Shown in pieces: positions 15,175-23,654 of a DNA stretch of 64,000 nucleotides. Location: the IMG/VR virus record IMGVR_UViG_3300042907_001080, positions 1 through 64,000 of that record; one strand, 5' to 3'. The DNA comes from a virus. Position numbers and translations under genes: made by a program. The notes beneath the pieces were generated by a model. It had not been told where the DNA came from and did not search any database. It saw only the letters and a list, made by a program, of their open reading frames with translations. Position 1 is the first letter of the stretch, and every line of letters starts with the position of its first letter.

Positions 15175-15637
15175 TGACTTCTTTTTTGTCCCATCCAAGG
15201 GTTTGACAATAGTCTTTGATTTCTCGATCTGTAGTGATGGCTGCAAGTGTAGCAATGTCTGCCCTTTTCATAGTTGGAAATATCGTGGCAAGAAATTCTT
15301 CTTTCCTGTTCTTTTCTTTTTTCAGAGGAATCCATTCATGAAACTGTTTGGCTTTAGATTCGTGACTGCAAGCCACTAATGTCAGCCATTGCAGTTTAGG
15401 GTGTTGGCTAATGTTGGCCCAGTTTTTGTTGTAGTATTGATTTACAGTGAGCAGATAGTGTTCTTGTATTTCTCTATCAGAGCCCGATACACTGCTGATA
15501 TATCTGTTGAGATTCCACAGATCTCCTTTGATTTCTTTTCGGCCTTCTTCTGTGGCAGCGTCCCAGAGTTCTTTGATTCCCTGATCAACACAGGGTATGA
15601 TATCTTTGAATAGATCTACGTGTTTATTTTTGGCCAT
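15158..15637 (-). CDS. 62: Likely sliding-clamp loader small subunit, gp62-like (159 aa)
   Basis: Helical protein beginning AKNKHVDLFKDIIP, with NRYISSVSGSDREIQEHYLLTVNQYY and HPKLQWLTLVACS, a pattern I associate with gp62 of the cyanophage/pelagiphage branch. T4 gp62 is 187 residues and also all-helical. The gp44 partner is not in this window, so this rests on family resemblance. It overlaps neighbours on both sides (14 nt with the 86-aa gene, 17 nt with the zinc finger gene). Confidence 0.5.
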   Translation of the reverse strand: MAKNKHVDLFKDIIPCVDQGIKELWDAATEEGRKEIKGDLWNLNRYISSVSGSDREIQEHYLLTVNQYYNKNWANISQHPKLQWLTLVACSHESKAKQFHEWIPLKKEKNRKEEFLATIFPTMKRADIATLAAITTDREIKDYCQTLGWDKKEVNAIKF

Positions 15638-15884
15638 GGTCTTTGCTCAAGTGATACAATATTTTAACACGTTCTAGGGCTTCTTGTAAAGTGGGATTCG
15701 TCCGAGATTCTCTTAAAATATCTTTCCAAGTATTTTCTAACTCATAATTGATGGTTATATTTTCGTTAAATGGGTCGATATATTTTCCAATCATCGTTCG
15801 TTCTAATTTACCAACTTCTCTGGCATAGATTTCTTCGCCGTTGCGTTCGTAGATATATGTAGCACTTGGTGTTAATTTTCCCAT
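15624..15884 (-). CDS. Conserved T4-like phage hypothetical protein (86 aa)
   Basis: Starts MGKLTPSATYIYERNGEEIYARE, a leader I associate with a widespread small protein of marine T4-like phages. The second half is helical and charged. AGGAAATAAAATG gives a good ribosome site. It is the promoter-proximal gene of the block down to 13514. Function unknown. Confidence 0.65.
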   Translation of the reverse strand: MGKLTPSATYIYERNGEEIYAREVGKLERTMIGKYIDPFNENITINYELENTWKDILRESRTNPTLQEALERVKILYHLSKDHGQK

Positions 15885-15937
15885 TTTATTTCCTAATCTA
15901 TAAATTTTAACACAAATTTCGAACCCTGCTAACCTTT

Positions 15938-16621
15938 TTATACCTGCGAATTATAAAAATTTAATAAGTTTACATACTGTTCGTTTTCATGTTTTCTAGA
16001 TCCTTTAGCAGTCCATATCATTCGTTCGGGGGTCATTTTTGTACCGGTCCATTCAGAACTTAATCGAGGTATTGATTTTTCTATCATCATAGCATCTAAT
16101 ATATCTTGATCTAAAAACCAATAAATGTTTCCTTGTTTGAAACTTTCTTGTAATCTAGTGCTATAAGTATTTCTAAAATCATCATCTCCAAACGATATTG
16201 CACTGGCTAACGATTTGCCACCTTTTCTAATAGTAATTTTACTAATGTTAGTTGCCTCTAAAAATTTAATTAATGGAATTGTTTTATTGGCAATCACATC
16301 ACAATCAAAACTTATAATTTTTGCAGCTGGATCAAATATTTCCGGAATTCGTATAAATCGAATGCAGGCACATAGGGTATTAAATTCTTTATCATCAACA
16401 TCTAGTAATTCGTTGGTGTAACTTATATTTTTTTGAGAACACCATTCTAGTTGTTTGTCTGTTGGATTATACAAGTGAACATGAACTTTTGCCCACGGCG
16501 CATGTTGTAGTAAACTTAAGGCCAGTGCTTTACCATATAGATCAAAATATTTTGAATCTGCCGCAAAATAAAAAAAGTTACCCGTTAATCGAGCCGGTAT
16601 ATTCAAAGAAGGAAGAATCAT
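15938..16621 (-). CDS. Glycosyltransferase, GT8-like (227 aa)
   Basis: N-terminal NFFYFAADSKYFDLYGKALALSLLQH and the motif KIISFDCDVIANKTI (D-x-D) fit a GT-A fold glycosyltransferase related to the protein at 12753-13514; a further motif FLDQDILDAMM resembles the acceptor-side region. It overlaps the upstream RmlD-like reductase gene by 4 nt, so it is the last cistron of the sugar-nucleotide operon and probably uses that operon's product. Confidence 0.68.
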   Translation of the reverse strand: MILPSLNIPARLTGNFFYFAADSKYFDLYGKALALSLLQHAPWAKVHVHLYNPTDKQLEWCSQKNISYTNELLDVDDKEFNTLCACIRFIRIPEIFDPAAKIISFDCDVIANKTIPLIKFLEATNISKITIRKGGKSLASAISFGDDDFRNTYSTRLQESFKQGNIYWFLDQDILDAMMIEKSIPRLSSEWTGTKMTPERMIWTAKGSRKHENEQYVNLLNFYNSQV

Positions 16622-17433
16622 AGATTTTTTAATTCAATAAGCATTTGATCGTAATCGGAAATATTAAACTCTAATAATTTACGTGTGTCAATTAAGATTT
16701 TGTTTACGGGCTTTGGACCTTGTGTTTGTATAATGGTTTTGTTAAGAGCAAATATATCGTTTATTTTACACAACAAGTCATATTTGTTAATCTTATTATC
16801 ATTGTTAACAAGATGATACACTCCCGTAATTACCGGAGTTTGCATGTATTGATCAATGCATTTTGCCAACTGTAAGGTAGTGATGCCGTTCCACCAAGCA
16901 TTGTTCCATCCTTGCAATTCACTTGCAGAATTATTGACAATCCAATTAAAGAGTCCTGTGCCATTTGATTTTATTTCAGGTCCGATGATACTCATTCTAA
17001 AAGTAACGTCTTTATCGTTGTTAATTTCACCTAGAGATTTCGACTTGCCATACAAGTTAGTTTCGGTGTGTGTATCTAATTCAACATAGTTTCCTTTCTT
17101 GCCATCAAACACACAATCAGTTGATAAGTGAACCACTCGTGTTTTGCTTTTTAAAAAGGTATGTTCTAAAAAGTGTGGAAACCAACCATTGATCAATGCA
17201 GCACGATCCGGACGATCGTTACTATCTTTAACTAACAATCCCACACAATTGATCACAAAGTCAAAAATATTTGTAACTTCACCGAGGCGTTGTATTTCTG
17301 CAAAATTCTCAACATCTATAATAAGATCTGCATTAGATCTTGCCAGTGTGCTTACATCGTGGCCTTGTTGTTTGAGATATCGAGTGATAACATGACCGGC
17401 CATACCGTTACTGCCAACTACTAAGATTTTCAT
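16618..17433 (-). CDS. RmlD-like NAD(P)-dependent sugar-nucleotide reductase (271 aa)
   Basis: A short-chain dehydrogenase fold: GSNGMAG (7-13) binds NAD(P), STDCVFDG (104-111) holds the catalytic Thr region and Y128-xxx-K132 is the active pair. It resembles dTDP-4-dehydrorhamnose reductase. Between a 4,6-dehydratase and a 2-epimerase it would be the 4-keto reductase of UDP-L-QuiNAc synthesis (like WbvR) or of UDP-L-FucNAc synthesis (like WbjC/CapF). It lacks the C-terminal cupin of CapF-type enzymes, which favours the WbvR role. It is coupled by 4-nt overlaps on both sides. Confidence 0.78.
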   Translation of the reverse strand: MKILVVGSNGMAGHVITRYLKQQGHDVSTLARSNADLIIDVENFAEIQRLGEVTNIFDFVINCVGLLVKDSNDRPDRAALINGWFPHFLEHTFLKSKTRVVHLSTDCVFDGKKGNYVELDTHTETNLYGKSKSLGEINNDKDVTFRMSIIGPEIKSNGTGLFNWIVNNSASELQGWNNAWWNGITTLQLAKCIDQYMQTPVITGVYHLVNNDNKINKYDLLCKINDIFALNKTIIQTQGPKPVNKILIDTRKLLEFNISDYDQMLIELKNL

Positions 17434-18422
17434 ATAAAATTGCCTTTCTTAAGCATTTCTTTAATGGCATTGCGTTGCATAATAAATGTTTTAGAACTAA
17501 ACTCTTCTTCTGAAAACTTCTCTAAGCTGCTATACTTGTCTATTAATGTTTGTTTAGGATTAAATGGTAGTATCACAAAATATGCATCGTCATATTTGTA
17601 TGACATTACTGCTTCGTGTTTTGATATCAGCATCTCATCTAATTTTTCACCGGGTTTACTCCCCATCTCTGTAATTTCTGCATCGCCGTAGACATCTATC
17701 AAAATGTCTGCGATATCTTTGATGTATGCCGCTGGCATATTCATTACAAATGTTTCACCACCTATACTTTCTTCGGCAGCTTTAAATAGTAAACCAATAG
17801 CTTCTTCGAGTGTTAAGAAGAATCGAGTCATTCTTAGATCAGTGATAGTAACCGGTCCACCGTTACGGATCTGTTCTATAAAGTATGGAATAACACTGCC
17901 ATTAGATCCCATAACATTGCCTCCACGTACACAGACAAATCTAGTATGATCGGTTAGATCGTTGGCTTGAATAATCAACTTTTCACCCACAGCTTTAGTC
18001 ATTCCGTATAAGTTCAATGGCTCAACTGCCTTGTCGGTGGATACATCGATGACTTTTTTAACACGATTTTCAATCGCAGCATTAACAACATTTGTTGTAC
18101 CTATTACATTTGTTTTAATAGCTTCCTGAGGTTGATCTTCGCAGATAGGTACGTGTTTAAGAGCAGCCATGTGAAAAATATAATCAACATTCTTAGTAGC
18201 AAACTTAACTGCTTCGTAGTCTCTAACATCTCCTATGATGTATTTGATATTGAGATTTTTAAACTTACGTTGCATTAATACCTGCTGAAGTTCACCTCTT
18301 GAAAAAATAATAATTTCTTTAGGGTTGTGTTTTTCAAGCATTAATCGAGTCAGTGTTTGCCCCCACGAGCCAGTGCCGCCTGTAATTAAAATTCGTGCGT
18401 TGTCAAAAATACTATCATTCAT
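17430..18422 (-). CDS. UDP-GlcNAc 4,6-dehydratase / 5-epimerase family (330 aa)
   Basis: Polysaccharide biosynthesis family like FnlA/WbjB/CapE and PseB: GGTGSWG (15-21), STDKAV (128-133) and Y139-xxx-K143; RGGNVMGSNGSVIPYF and GSKPGEKLDEMLIS are family landmarks. It converts UDP-GlcNAc to a 4-keto-6-deoxy sugar, with C5 epimerisation in the WbjB type. The nearby WbjD-type 2-epimerase argues for the L-FucNAc/L-QuiNAc path rather than pseudaminic acid. Overlaps the upstream oxygenase gene by 8 nt. Confidence 0.82.
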   Translation of the reverse strand: MNDSIFDNARILITGGTGSWGQTLTRLMLEKHNPKEIIIFSRGELQQVLMQRKFKNLNIKYIIGDVRDYEAVKFATKNVDYIFHMAALKHVPICEDQPQEAIKTNVIGTTNVVNAAIENRVKKVIDVSTDKAVEPLNLYGMTKAVGEKLIIQANDLTDHTRFVCVRGGNVMGSNGSVIPYFIEQIRNGGPVTITDLRMTRFFLTLEEAIGLLFKAAEESIGGETFVMNMPAAYIKDIADILIDVYGDAEITEMGSKPGEKLDEMLISKHEAVMSYKYDDAYFVILPFNPKQTLIDKYSSLEKFSEEEFSSKTFIMQRNAIKEMLKKGNFI

Positions 18423-19173
18423 ATTTTACTCCGATGTCATCTGGGTTGTGGAATAATGCTCTATGTTTGTTATCCAAAGATTCCACTTCCTCTGCAGGTC
18501 TTGTATTTGTATAGTAATACAAAATTAATGATCTACGACTTCTATCTTCGGGGCATTTTAACGGAGTAGGATGACCGTGAAAACTAAAATCGTCAGTTCT
18601 AAATACAACCAGTCTGTTAAGTAATGGACTAATTTTATCAACGCATACTCCTGGTTTGTTGTCGGGGGTTCTAGACCACATTTCTAAATGGCCTCCCCAT
18701 TCTTCTTGCCAATTATCGTTTAAGTATAGGATAACATTTAATCTTCTGTGTACTCCCATTAGATCGTGCCAGTTGCCGTCTGCGTGTACTGCTAGTGTGC
18801 CGCCTGTATTGATCTGGTTAAATCCGCCGCCTGTTAGATAGGGATCAGGAATAAGCCCATTAATTCCAGTTAGCTTAGATAAGAATCTTAAAAATGTTCC
18901 ACCATTTAAAAAATTAATTAAATCCAATGTGTTAGCAGGAACATCACTATCGTCTTTCCAATCACTACGCCATTTAATTTGAATCTTATCGTGATTACGC
19001 TTGTCCCAACTTTCAAAATTTTCATTGTTGAAGTCAGTTAGTGTTTCATTAATAACTTTTTCTGTAAAAAAATCATCTATAGCAATATAGTTAAACGGTT
19101 GCTTAGATTGAAATTCGTTAGAAAGATCTTCTAGATCAAATTTGTCAAATTCTACATATTTCTTTTTCATCAA
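18415..19173 (-). CDS. 2OG-Fe(II) oxygenase, prolyl-hydroxylase-like (252 aa)
   Basis: HADGNWHDLMGVHRRLNVILYLND gives the H-x-D metal pair, FHGHPTPL the distal histidine and RRSLILYYYT the 2-oxoglutarate arginine. The enzyme would couple 2OG decarboxylation to hydroxylation of an unknown substrate. It sits between the 2-epimerase and the 4,6-dehydratase genes, so a sugar nucleotide or a glycan is a reasonable candidate, by position only. It has 8-nt and 6-nt junctions with its neighbours. Confidence 0.8.
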   Translation of the reverse strand: MMKKKYVEFDKFDLEDLSNEFQSKQPFNYIAIDDFFTEKVINETLTDFNNENFESWDKRNHDKIQIKWRSDWKDDSDVPANTLDLINFLNGGTFLRFLSKLTGINGLIPDPYLTGGGFNQINTGGTLAVHADGNWHDLMGVHRRLNVILYLNDNWQEEWGGHLEMWSRTPDNKPGVCVDKISPLLNRLVVFRTDDFSFHGHPTPLKCPEDRSRRSLILYYYTNTRPAEEVESLDNKHRALFHNPDDIGVKYE

Positions 19174-19179
19174 TTGTCC

Positions 19180-20253
19180 TTAGTTCGACAGTAGTATGTT
19201 AACAACTACGTCTGATACATTATTTTGATTGTACTCTTCAGGTATTTTCCAGTTCCTGTCAGCTGACTTCATTCTGTTAAAGCAGGCAACAATATTTTCT
19301 TTATCCAAGCCGCTAATTACGTTAGAGCCGCACCAAACTGTTTCTGGTCTTTCTGTTGTATCTCTAATGGTAATTGTTGGTATACCGAATAAACACATTT
19401 CTTCTTGAACCGTTCCTGAATCGCTAATTGCCATATGTGCATTTTTTTCTAAGTTGACAAAATCAAAAAACCCCAAAGGTTCCGTTATTATAATGTTTGG
19501 ATTATCAACTAAAATATTAAACTTTGCTAATTTTTGTTTGGTTCTAGGATGACAACTAAACACTATCTTATATTCTTTAGATATTTCTTCAAAACTTTCA
19601 AAAATATTAATCAACCGATCGTTAACATCAACATTTTCTGCTCGATGCGCTGTGGCTATAATGTAGTTATTTTTTTCAAGATTAAGTGCTGATAATATAG
19701 GAGAACTGTCTATTTCATTTGCATAAAAATCTATTACTTCTTTAATTGGATTCCCCGTGACAAATACTTTGTTGTTTGCAGCACCTTCACGCAATAAATT
19801 TTGACGGCTTAACTCAGTATAAGGTAAATTTATACTAGACACGGCATCAATAATTTTTCTATTCTTTTCTTCAGGAACTTTAAGATCATAACAACGATTG
19901 CCAGCTTCCATATGATAGACCGGAATGCCTAATCTTTCACATATAATTGCTGCTAGGCCTGAATTGGTGTCGCCCAATATCAAAACTTTATCAGGCTTAA
20001 ATTCGTTTACAAATTTTTCAACACCTACAAATGTATTACCAATTTGTTCTGCAAAGGATACAGATTTATTGTCAATTACATAATCTGGGTTTCTTAAACT
20101 CAATTCTTTGAAGAATACATCATTTAAATTTTTATCATAATTTTGACCGGTATGCAATATTTTATGATCAACAATGTTATCAAGTTTAGGAATAATTCTA
20201 GATAGTCTTATAATCTCAGGTCTTGTTCCTAAAATTGTTAGAACCTTAGTCAT
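19180..20253 (-). CDS. Non-hydrolysing UDP-sugar 2-epimerase, WecB/WbjD-like (357 aa)
   Basis: The GT-B-fold epimerase has GTRPEIIR (9-16), HTGQNYD, GDTNSGLAA and HMEAGNRCYD. The EAGNRC form, in place of EAGLRT, is what I associate with WbjD/CapG/FnlC, which invert C2 to give UDP-L-FucNAc or UDP-L-QuiNAc, rather than with WecB (UDP-ManNAc). The start at 20253 is used because it overlaps the upstream gene by 8 nt, against 26 nt for the longer frame. Confidence 0.82.
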   Translation of the reverse strand: MTKVLTILGTRPEIIRLSRIIPKLDNIVDHKILHTGQNYDKNLNDVFFKELSLRNPDYVIDNKSVSFAEQIGNTFVGVEKFVNEFKPDKVLILGDTNSGLAAIICERLGIPVYHMEAGNRCYDLKVPEEKNRKIIDAVSSINLPYTELSRQNLLREGAANNKVFVTGNPIKEVIDFYANEIDSSPILSALNLEKNNYIIATAHRAENVDVNDRLINIFESFEEISKEYKIVFSCHPRTKQKLAKFNILVDNPNIIITEPLGFFDFVNLEKNAHMAISDSGTVQEEMCLFGIPTITIRDTTERPETVWCGSNVISGLDKENIVACFNRMKSADRNWKIPEEYNQNNVSDVVVNILLSN

Positions 20254-20779
20254 TTGGAAATACCCCAACAAAATAATGGCAAAGACTAGGTAAGTCTAAT
20301 GGTGTCCAGTCTGTAAAATCTTCTTTATGCCAAAGACTTTTATGTATGTCAAAAGTATTACCATAGCACCATAATCTTGGATCATTTACATTTTTATGAT
20401 TATCATCCCAAATTTCTTCTAACGGAGTCAATAATACAATTTTTTTAGTGGTAAGAGTTTTCACAGAATCTAAAAGACGAATGCCTGCATCTTTATCAAG
20501 GTGTTCGATAAAATCTATCATTAAAACATAATCAAATTTCTCACCGCCTAATAAGGTGTTTAGATCAACAGTTTCTAGGTCTGCTACAAAATCTGGATTC
20601 ACTGACTCCCATGCATCAATTGTGATAATTTTGCTACATCTGTCTTTAAATGGATCTGAATATAATTTCGGACCGCATCCGAGATCTAAAATAGAATCTC
20701 CTTCTTTAACAACGGAGTGTAGATATCTCATTAGCTCGTCGTTCGATGAAGCTCGTTTTCCGTTTATATTGTGTTTCAT
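20246..20779 (-). CDS. SAM-dependent methyltransferase (177 aa)
   Basis: Class I Rossmann fold: ILDLGCGP (30-37) binds SAM, IITIDAWE is the acidic strand-2 end and FDYVLMIDFIEHL the post-motif. Acceptor unknown; sugar methylation is likely by context, between a GT2 glycosyltransferase and the sugar-nucleotide genes. A ribosome site (AAGGACA) precedes the ATG, although the upstream gene already overlaps by 4 nt. Confidence 0.75.
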   Translation of the reverse strand: MKHNINGKRASSNDELMRYLHSVVKEGDSILDLGCGPKLYSDPFKDRCSKIITIDAWESVNPDFVADLETVDLNTLLGGEKFDYVLMIDFIEHLDKDAGIRLLDSVKTLTTKKIVLLTPLEEIWDDNHKNVNDPRLWCYGNTFDIHKSLWHKEDFTDWTPLDLPSLCHYFVGVFPND

Positions 20780-21546
20780 TTAATATTGTCCTTATTATTA
20801 GCTCTAATAGTGGGGGGAACAGATGCTTGCAATTTGGCAAGTAATTGTTGATTATTAACAGTTGCTGGCGGCGCCAGCGGGTTATTATACATTTTAGGGT
20901 GCCATTGATGTATAACATACGGTGCTTCAACAAACGTTACATTTAATTTTTTATTTTTAATTCTTTGTAAAAATTCGTCGTCATCATAACTATGACCGAA
21001 AGCAAATTCTTCGTCAAAACCATTTAATTCACACAAGTTCTTCCTAGTAATTGCCGAGGTATAGTGATATCCCACTGGATGGTGAACACTATGATTAACC
21101 CATTTTGTTTTACTAGATTTTGTTCCGCCTACATCTATTGTACCGCCTTGATGTAGAATTCTTACATCGCCTTTGTTACATGCCCAGCAATGAAAGGTTA
21201 GATAATTGTCATCAGTTAATGTTTGATTCACATATGAGATTACATCGCCTTGATGACAGCACTCTGGATTTTGAATAATAATTTTGTCACCAGAACTTTC
21301 ACGGAATCCAACATTATACGGCACACAGGGATTAAACCAAGTCTTAGATCCTCGATCTGACATTTTAATTATTTTAATATTCAGCGACGGAAATTCACTA
21401 GGAACAGTATCTAAACTGTTTTCTAAATTGCTAAAATCATCTACAATTATTACTTCAAAGTCTTTTTCCCGACTTTGAATAAATGTTTTTAGAGTATGTC
21501 TTAATAATTCTAATCGATTATAATATGCCATTACTATTGATATCAT
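20776..21546 (-). CDS. Glycosyltransferase family 2 (256 aa)
   Basis: GT-A fold: ISIVMAYYNRLELLRHTL at the N-terminus, VIIVDDFS (nucleotide-binding Asp pair), a central GDKIIIQNPEC in the place of the usual DxD segment and GFDEEFAFGHSYDDDEFLQRI as the acceptor/catalytic ED-type motif. It transfers an activated sugar to a glycan in the cytoplasm; no membrane helix. Overlaps of 4 nt on both sides couple it to two methyltransferase genes. Confidence 0.8.
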   Translation of the reverse strand: MISIVMAYYNRLELLRHTLKTFIQSREKDFEVIIVDDFSNLENSLDTVPSEFPSLNIKIIKMSDRGSKTWFNPCVPYNVGFRESSGDKIIIQNPECCHQGDVISYVNQTLTDDNYLTFHCWACNKGDVRILHQGGTIDVGGTKSSKTKWVNHSVHHPVGYHYTSAITRKNLCELNGFDEEFAFGHSYDDDEFLQRIKNKKLNVTFVEAPYVIHQWHPKMYNNPLAPPATVNNQQLLAKLQASVPPTIRANNKDNIK

Positions 21547-22142
21547 GATAGTTTTACCTCAGCCATTATATATTTGTTTCGTTGATTAATCACATTAACA
21601 ATTTCTACGCCGTCTTCTTGCTCGGGCATATTAGTCTTTTTGTATATCACTCGCAAATCCATTATAATTCTCGTATTTGCATGTGAATGTTTTAATATCA
21701 AATCTTTATAAGTGTTTACAGGATAGTGAAAACCACAAGACACCCACGACGTAATCAAATCAAATTTAACATCTTCTGGAATATTAATATTATTGCAATC
21801 AATTAAATGATATTTTTTAGTGCCTAATTTTTTTAATTCTGCGTCTACCTCTGACAATGGATGATAGAATAAGAAATCGTTAGCTGTCTTATTATATTTT
21901 CCAGTTGATGCTTCGGGAGATTTAGAGTCGTTATCTTTAGTATCGCCGTCTAACAACCACAGCTCGGAATTATATTTTTCATTGAACATTCTCGATTCCC
22001 AAGCAAGCCCGCAGCCAATATCTAAAATCTTCATTGGTGCGCTGCCTAAGAATTTATCTAGAATTTCAAAATTTTCTTTCTTGTGGCTTTGATATAATTC
22101 TGTTTCCCAGAGCCCGCCACTGCCTAACCACTGTTTTGTCAT
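21543..22142 (-). CDS. SAM-dependent methyltransferase (199 aa)
   Basis: Contains ILDIGCGLAWES (SAM-binding motif I), LWLLDGDT (strand 2 acidic end) and FDLITSWVSCGFHY. Class I methyltransferase without an obvious DNA-methylase catalytic motif (no NPPY or PCQ). Likely part of glycan decoration. Coupled by 4 nt to the cupin gene upstream and the GT2 gene downstream. Confidence 0.7.
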   Translation of the reverse strand: MTKQWLGSGGLWETELYQSHKKENFEILDKFLGSAPMKILDIGCGLAWESRMFNEKYNSELWLLDGDTKDNDSKSPEASTGKYNKTANDFLFYHPLSEVDAELKKLGTKKYHLIDCNNINIPEDVKFDLITSWVSCGFHYPVNTYKDLILKHSHANTRIIMDLRVIYKKTNMPEQEDGVEIVNVINQRNKYIMAEVKLS

Positions 22143-22483
22143 TTTGAATACCCCACAGTTTCACGCTCAATGTCATCGTGATCAAATTCTGCCCAATATA
22201 ATTCAAATGCTACACAGTCTGTGACTGCTTCAAATTGATGATATTCGCCCGGAGCAACCTTTGTATATTCGCCTGCCTTTAACAAAGTTTCGTCTACGAG
22301 ATCATAATTGCCTTTCCATACACGAATAATCATTTCACCGGACTCGACAAAGAATCCATTCCACTTGTATTTGTGTTTATGCTTAGAACATACTCCACCG
22401 GCGTTGGCTTCAATACGATGAAATTCTAATACACCGTTGGCTTCTAACAATTCTGTCTGTCCCCATACTTTTCCTGCTTTCAT
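22139..22483 (-). CDS. Cupin-domain protein (114 aa)
   Basis: A single cupin barrel: SKHKHKYKWNGFFVESGEMIIRV carries the H-x-H...E metal motif and PGEYHQFEA the second motif. It resembles the mannose-6-phosphate isomerase/sugar-binding cupins frequent in marine phages. A strong ribosome site (AAGGAG) and a TTAAATA box near 22500 suggest it starts a transcript. A sugar-phosphate isomerase or sugar-binding role is possible. Confidence 0.7.
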   Translation of the reverse strand: MKAGKVWGQTELLEANGVLEFHRIEANAGGVCSKHKHKYKWNGFFVESGEMIIRVWKGNYDLVDETLLKAGEYTKVAPGEYHQFEAVTDCVAFELYWAEFDHDDIERETVGYSK

Positions 22484-22509
22484 GCTATCTCCTTAATGTG
22501 TGTATTTAA

Positions 22510-23016
22510 TCAGATCAATTTATGTAATTGCAAAACTTCGCTTTGTCTTGAAACTTCTTTGACAAAGAACACGCAAGGTGGATTGACCTCCTCGCTGAGC
22601 GGCACAGTTAATAATTGTCCGTTTTTCATCTTAGGAAAATACCAACGCACATCCTGATAGATATTAACAATTTCTATAGGCATATATTCTGCTCTAAAGC
22701 CTTTGATCGGATTAAACACTAGTGCGTCAAATCCACGCTCATTGATACTAGTCAACGGTAACACTTCGGGATCAAGCCCACAATCTTTGTCACCTACTAC
22801 CATGCACCAATCCAAAGGCATTTGCACTTCATAGCCTCCTATGTTCAGCACTATAGCCGGTGAATTAAACGATTCTAAAAATATCAAAGGCATGAAATAA
22901 AAATCTGGATCCTGTGGATTTGAATTATCCAGCACCGAAAATCTTGTATCTTCGTCTACTTGATCCGGCAATTCGTTTAGATCAAATGCTTCATTGTTTA
23001 GTGTGAGTATTCTCAT
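22510..23016 (-). CDS. Conserved T4-like phage protein of unknown function (168 aa)
   Basis: A beta-rich protein with MPLDWCMVVGDKDCGLDPEVLPLTSINERGFDALVFNP in the centre, a block I associate with a conserved family in marine T4-like phages. There are no catalytic motifs and no membrane segments. It overlaps the FkbM gene by 4 nt. It sits between UvsW and the glycan block; a regulatory or RNA polymerase-related role cannot be confirmed from sequence. Confidence 0.6.
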   Translation of the reverse strand: MRILTLNNEAFDLNELPDQVDEDTRFSVLDNSNPQDPDFYFMPLIFLESFNSPAIVLNIGGYEVQMPLDWCMVVGDKDCGLDPEVLPLTSINERGFDALVFNPIKGFRAEYMPIEIVNIYQDVRWYFPKMKNGQLLTVPLSEEVNPPCVFFVKEVSRQSEVLQLHKLI

Positions 23017-23654
23017 TTTAATTTTCCTAGTATTACGTTTCGGTGATCAGCATCCCATGCTAAAATGTCATAGTTAAAATTGATCTTACAGAAATCAATT
23101 GCTCTAGTATCACTGTTTTCTTGTTCTACAACCAACAGAGGATTGTATTTTTTAATGGTGTTAACTGCACCTTGTAAAACATTTAATTCGTATCCGTCTA
23201 CATCAATTTTAATATAATCAATATCTGAAAAATTAAATTCATCTATAGTGTATAGCTGTTCATCATACCACTTTTCTTGCGGTACTTTTCCAGCAGTTAT
23301 ACTTCCACCACCGCTTACCTTTATAATTTTATGTTCTTCACCCAACGCACATTTAAAATGTGTAATTTTAGATAGGTCAACATTTTTATGAAATAATTTT
23401 CTTCTTCGATAATCAAAACAAAAAACATGATTAAAATCTTTGTGAAGATATCTTGTATATTCGCCGTCTCTACAACCAACATCTATAGCATTTCTTTTTT
23501 CTGTAATAAAAGGAAGACTAGCTACCCACGTTTTTTTACAATGGTGATTAGGGAATTCTTGTGTGCCATCTGGGCTAAAGAAAAAATCAGTATCGTAAAA
23601 ATCCCAGTTAAATGTGTTTTCAGAAAACTGAGTAGGTTCAAGAGGATGTATCAT
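23013..23654 (-). CDS. FkbM-family methyltransferase (213 aa)
   Basis: NAIDVGCRDGEYTRYL (motif I), HVFCFDYRRRK, a central ITAGKVPQEKWYDE and IDYIKIDVDGYELNVLQGA followed by LLVVEQE identify the FkbM fold, which O-methylates sugars or other hydroxyls. Context is glycan decoration. It overlaps the end of uvsW by 4 nt. Confidence 0.8.
   Translation of the reverse strand: MIHPLEPTQFSENTFNWDFYDTDFFFSPDGTQEFPNHHCKKTWVASLPFITEKRNAIDVGCRDGEYTRYLHKDFNHVFCFDYRRRKLFHKNVDLSKITHFKCALGEEHKIIKVSGGGSITAGKVPQEKWYDEQLYTIDEFNFSDIDYIKIDVDGYELNVLQGAVNTIKKYNPLLVVEQENSDTRAIDFCKINFNYDILAWDADHRNVILGKLK

Noticed and set aside
22139-22483. Idea that this cupin is the missing C-terminal domain of a split CapF-type reductase
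   Set aside because: The gene is 4.7 kb from the reductase and its motif resembles phosphomannose-isomerase cupins rather than the CapF cupin; the WbvR-like reading is simpler.
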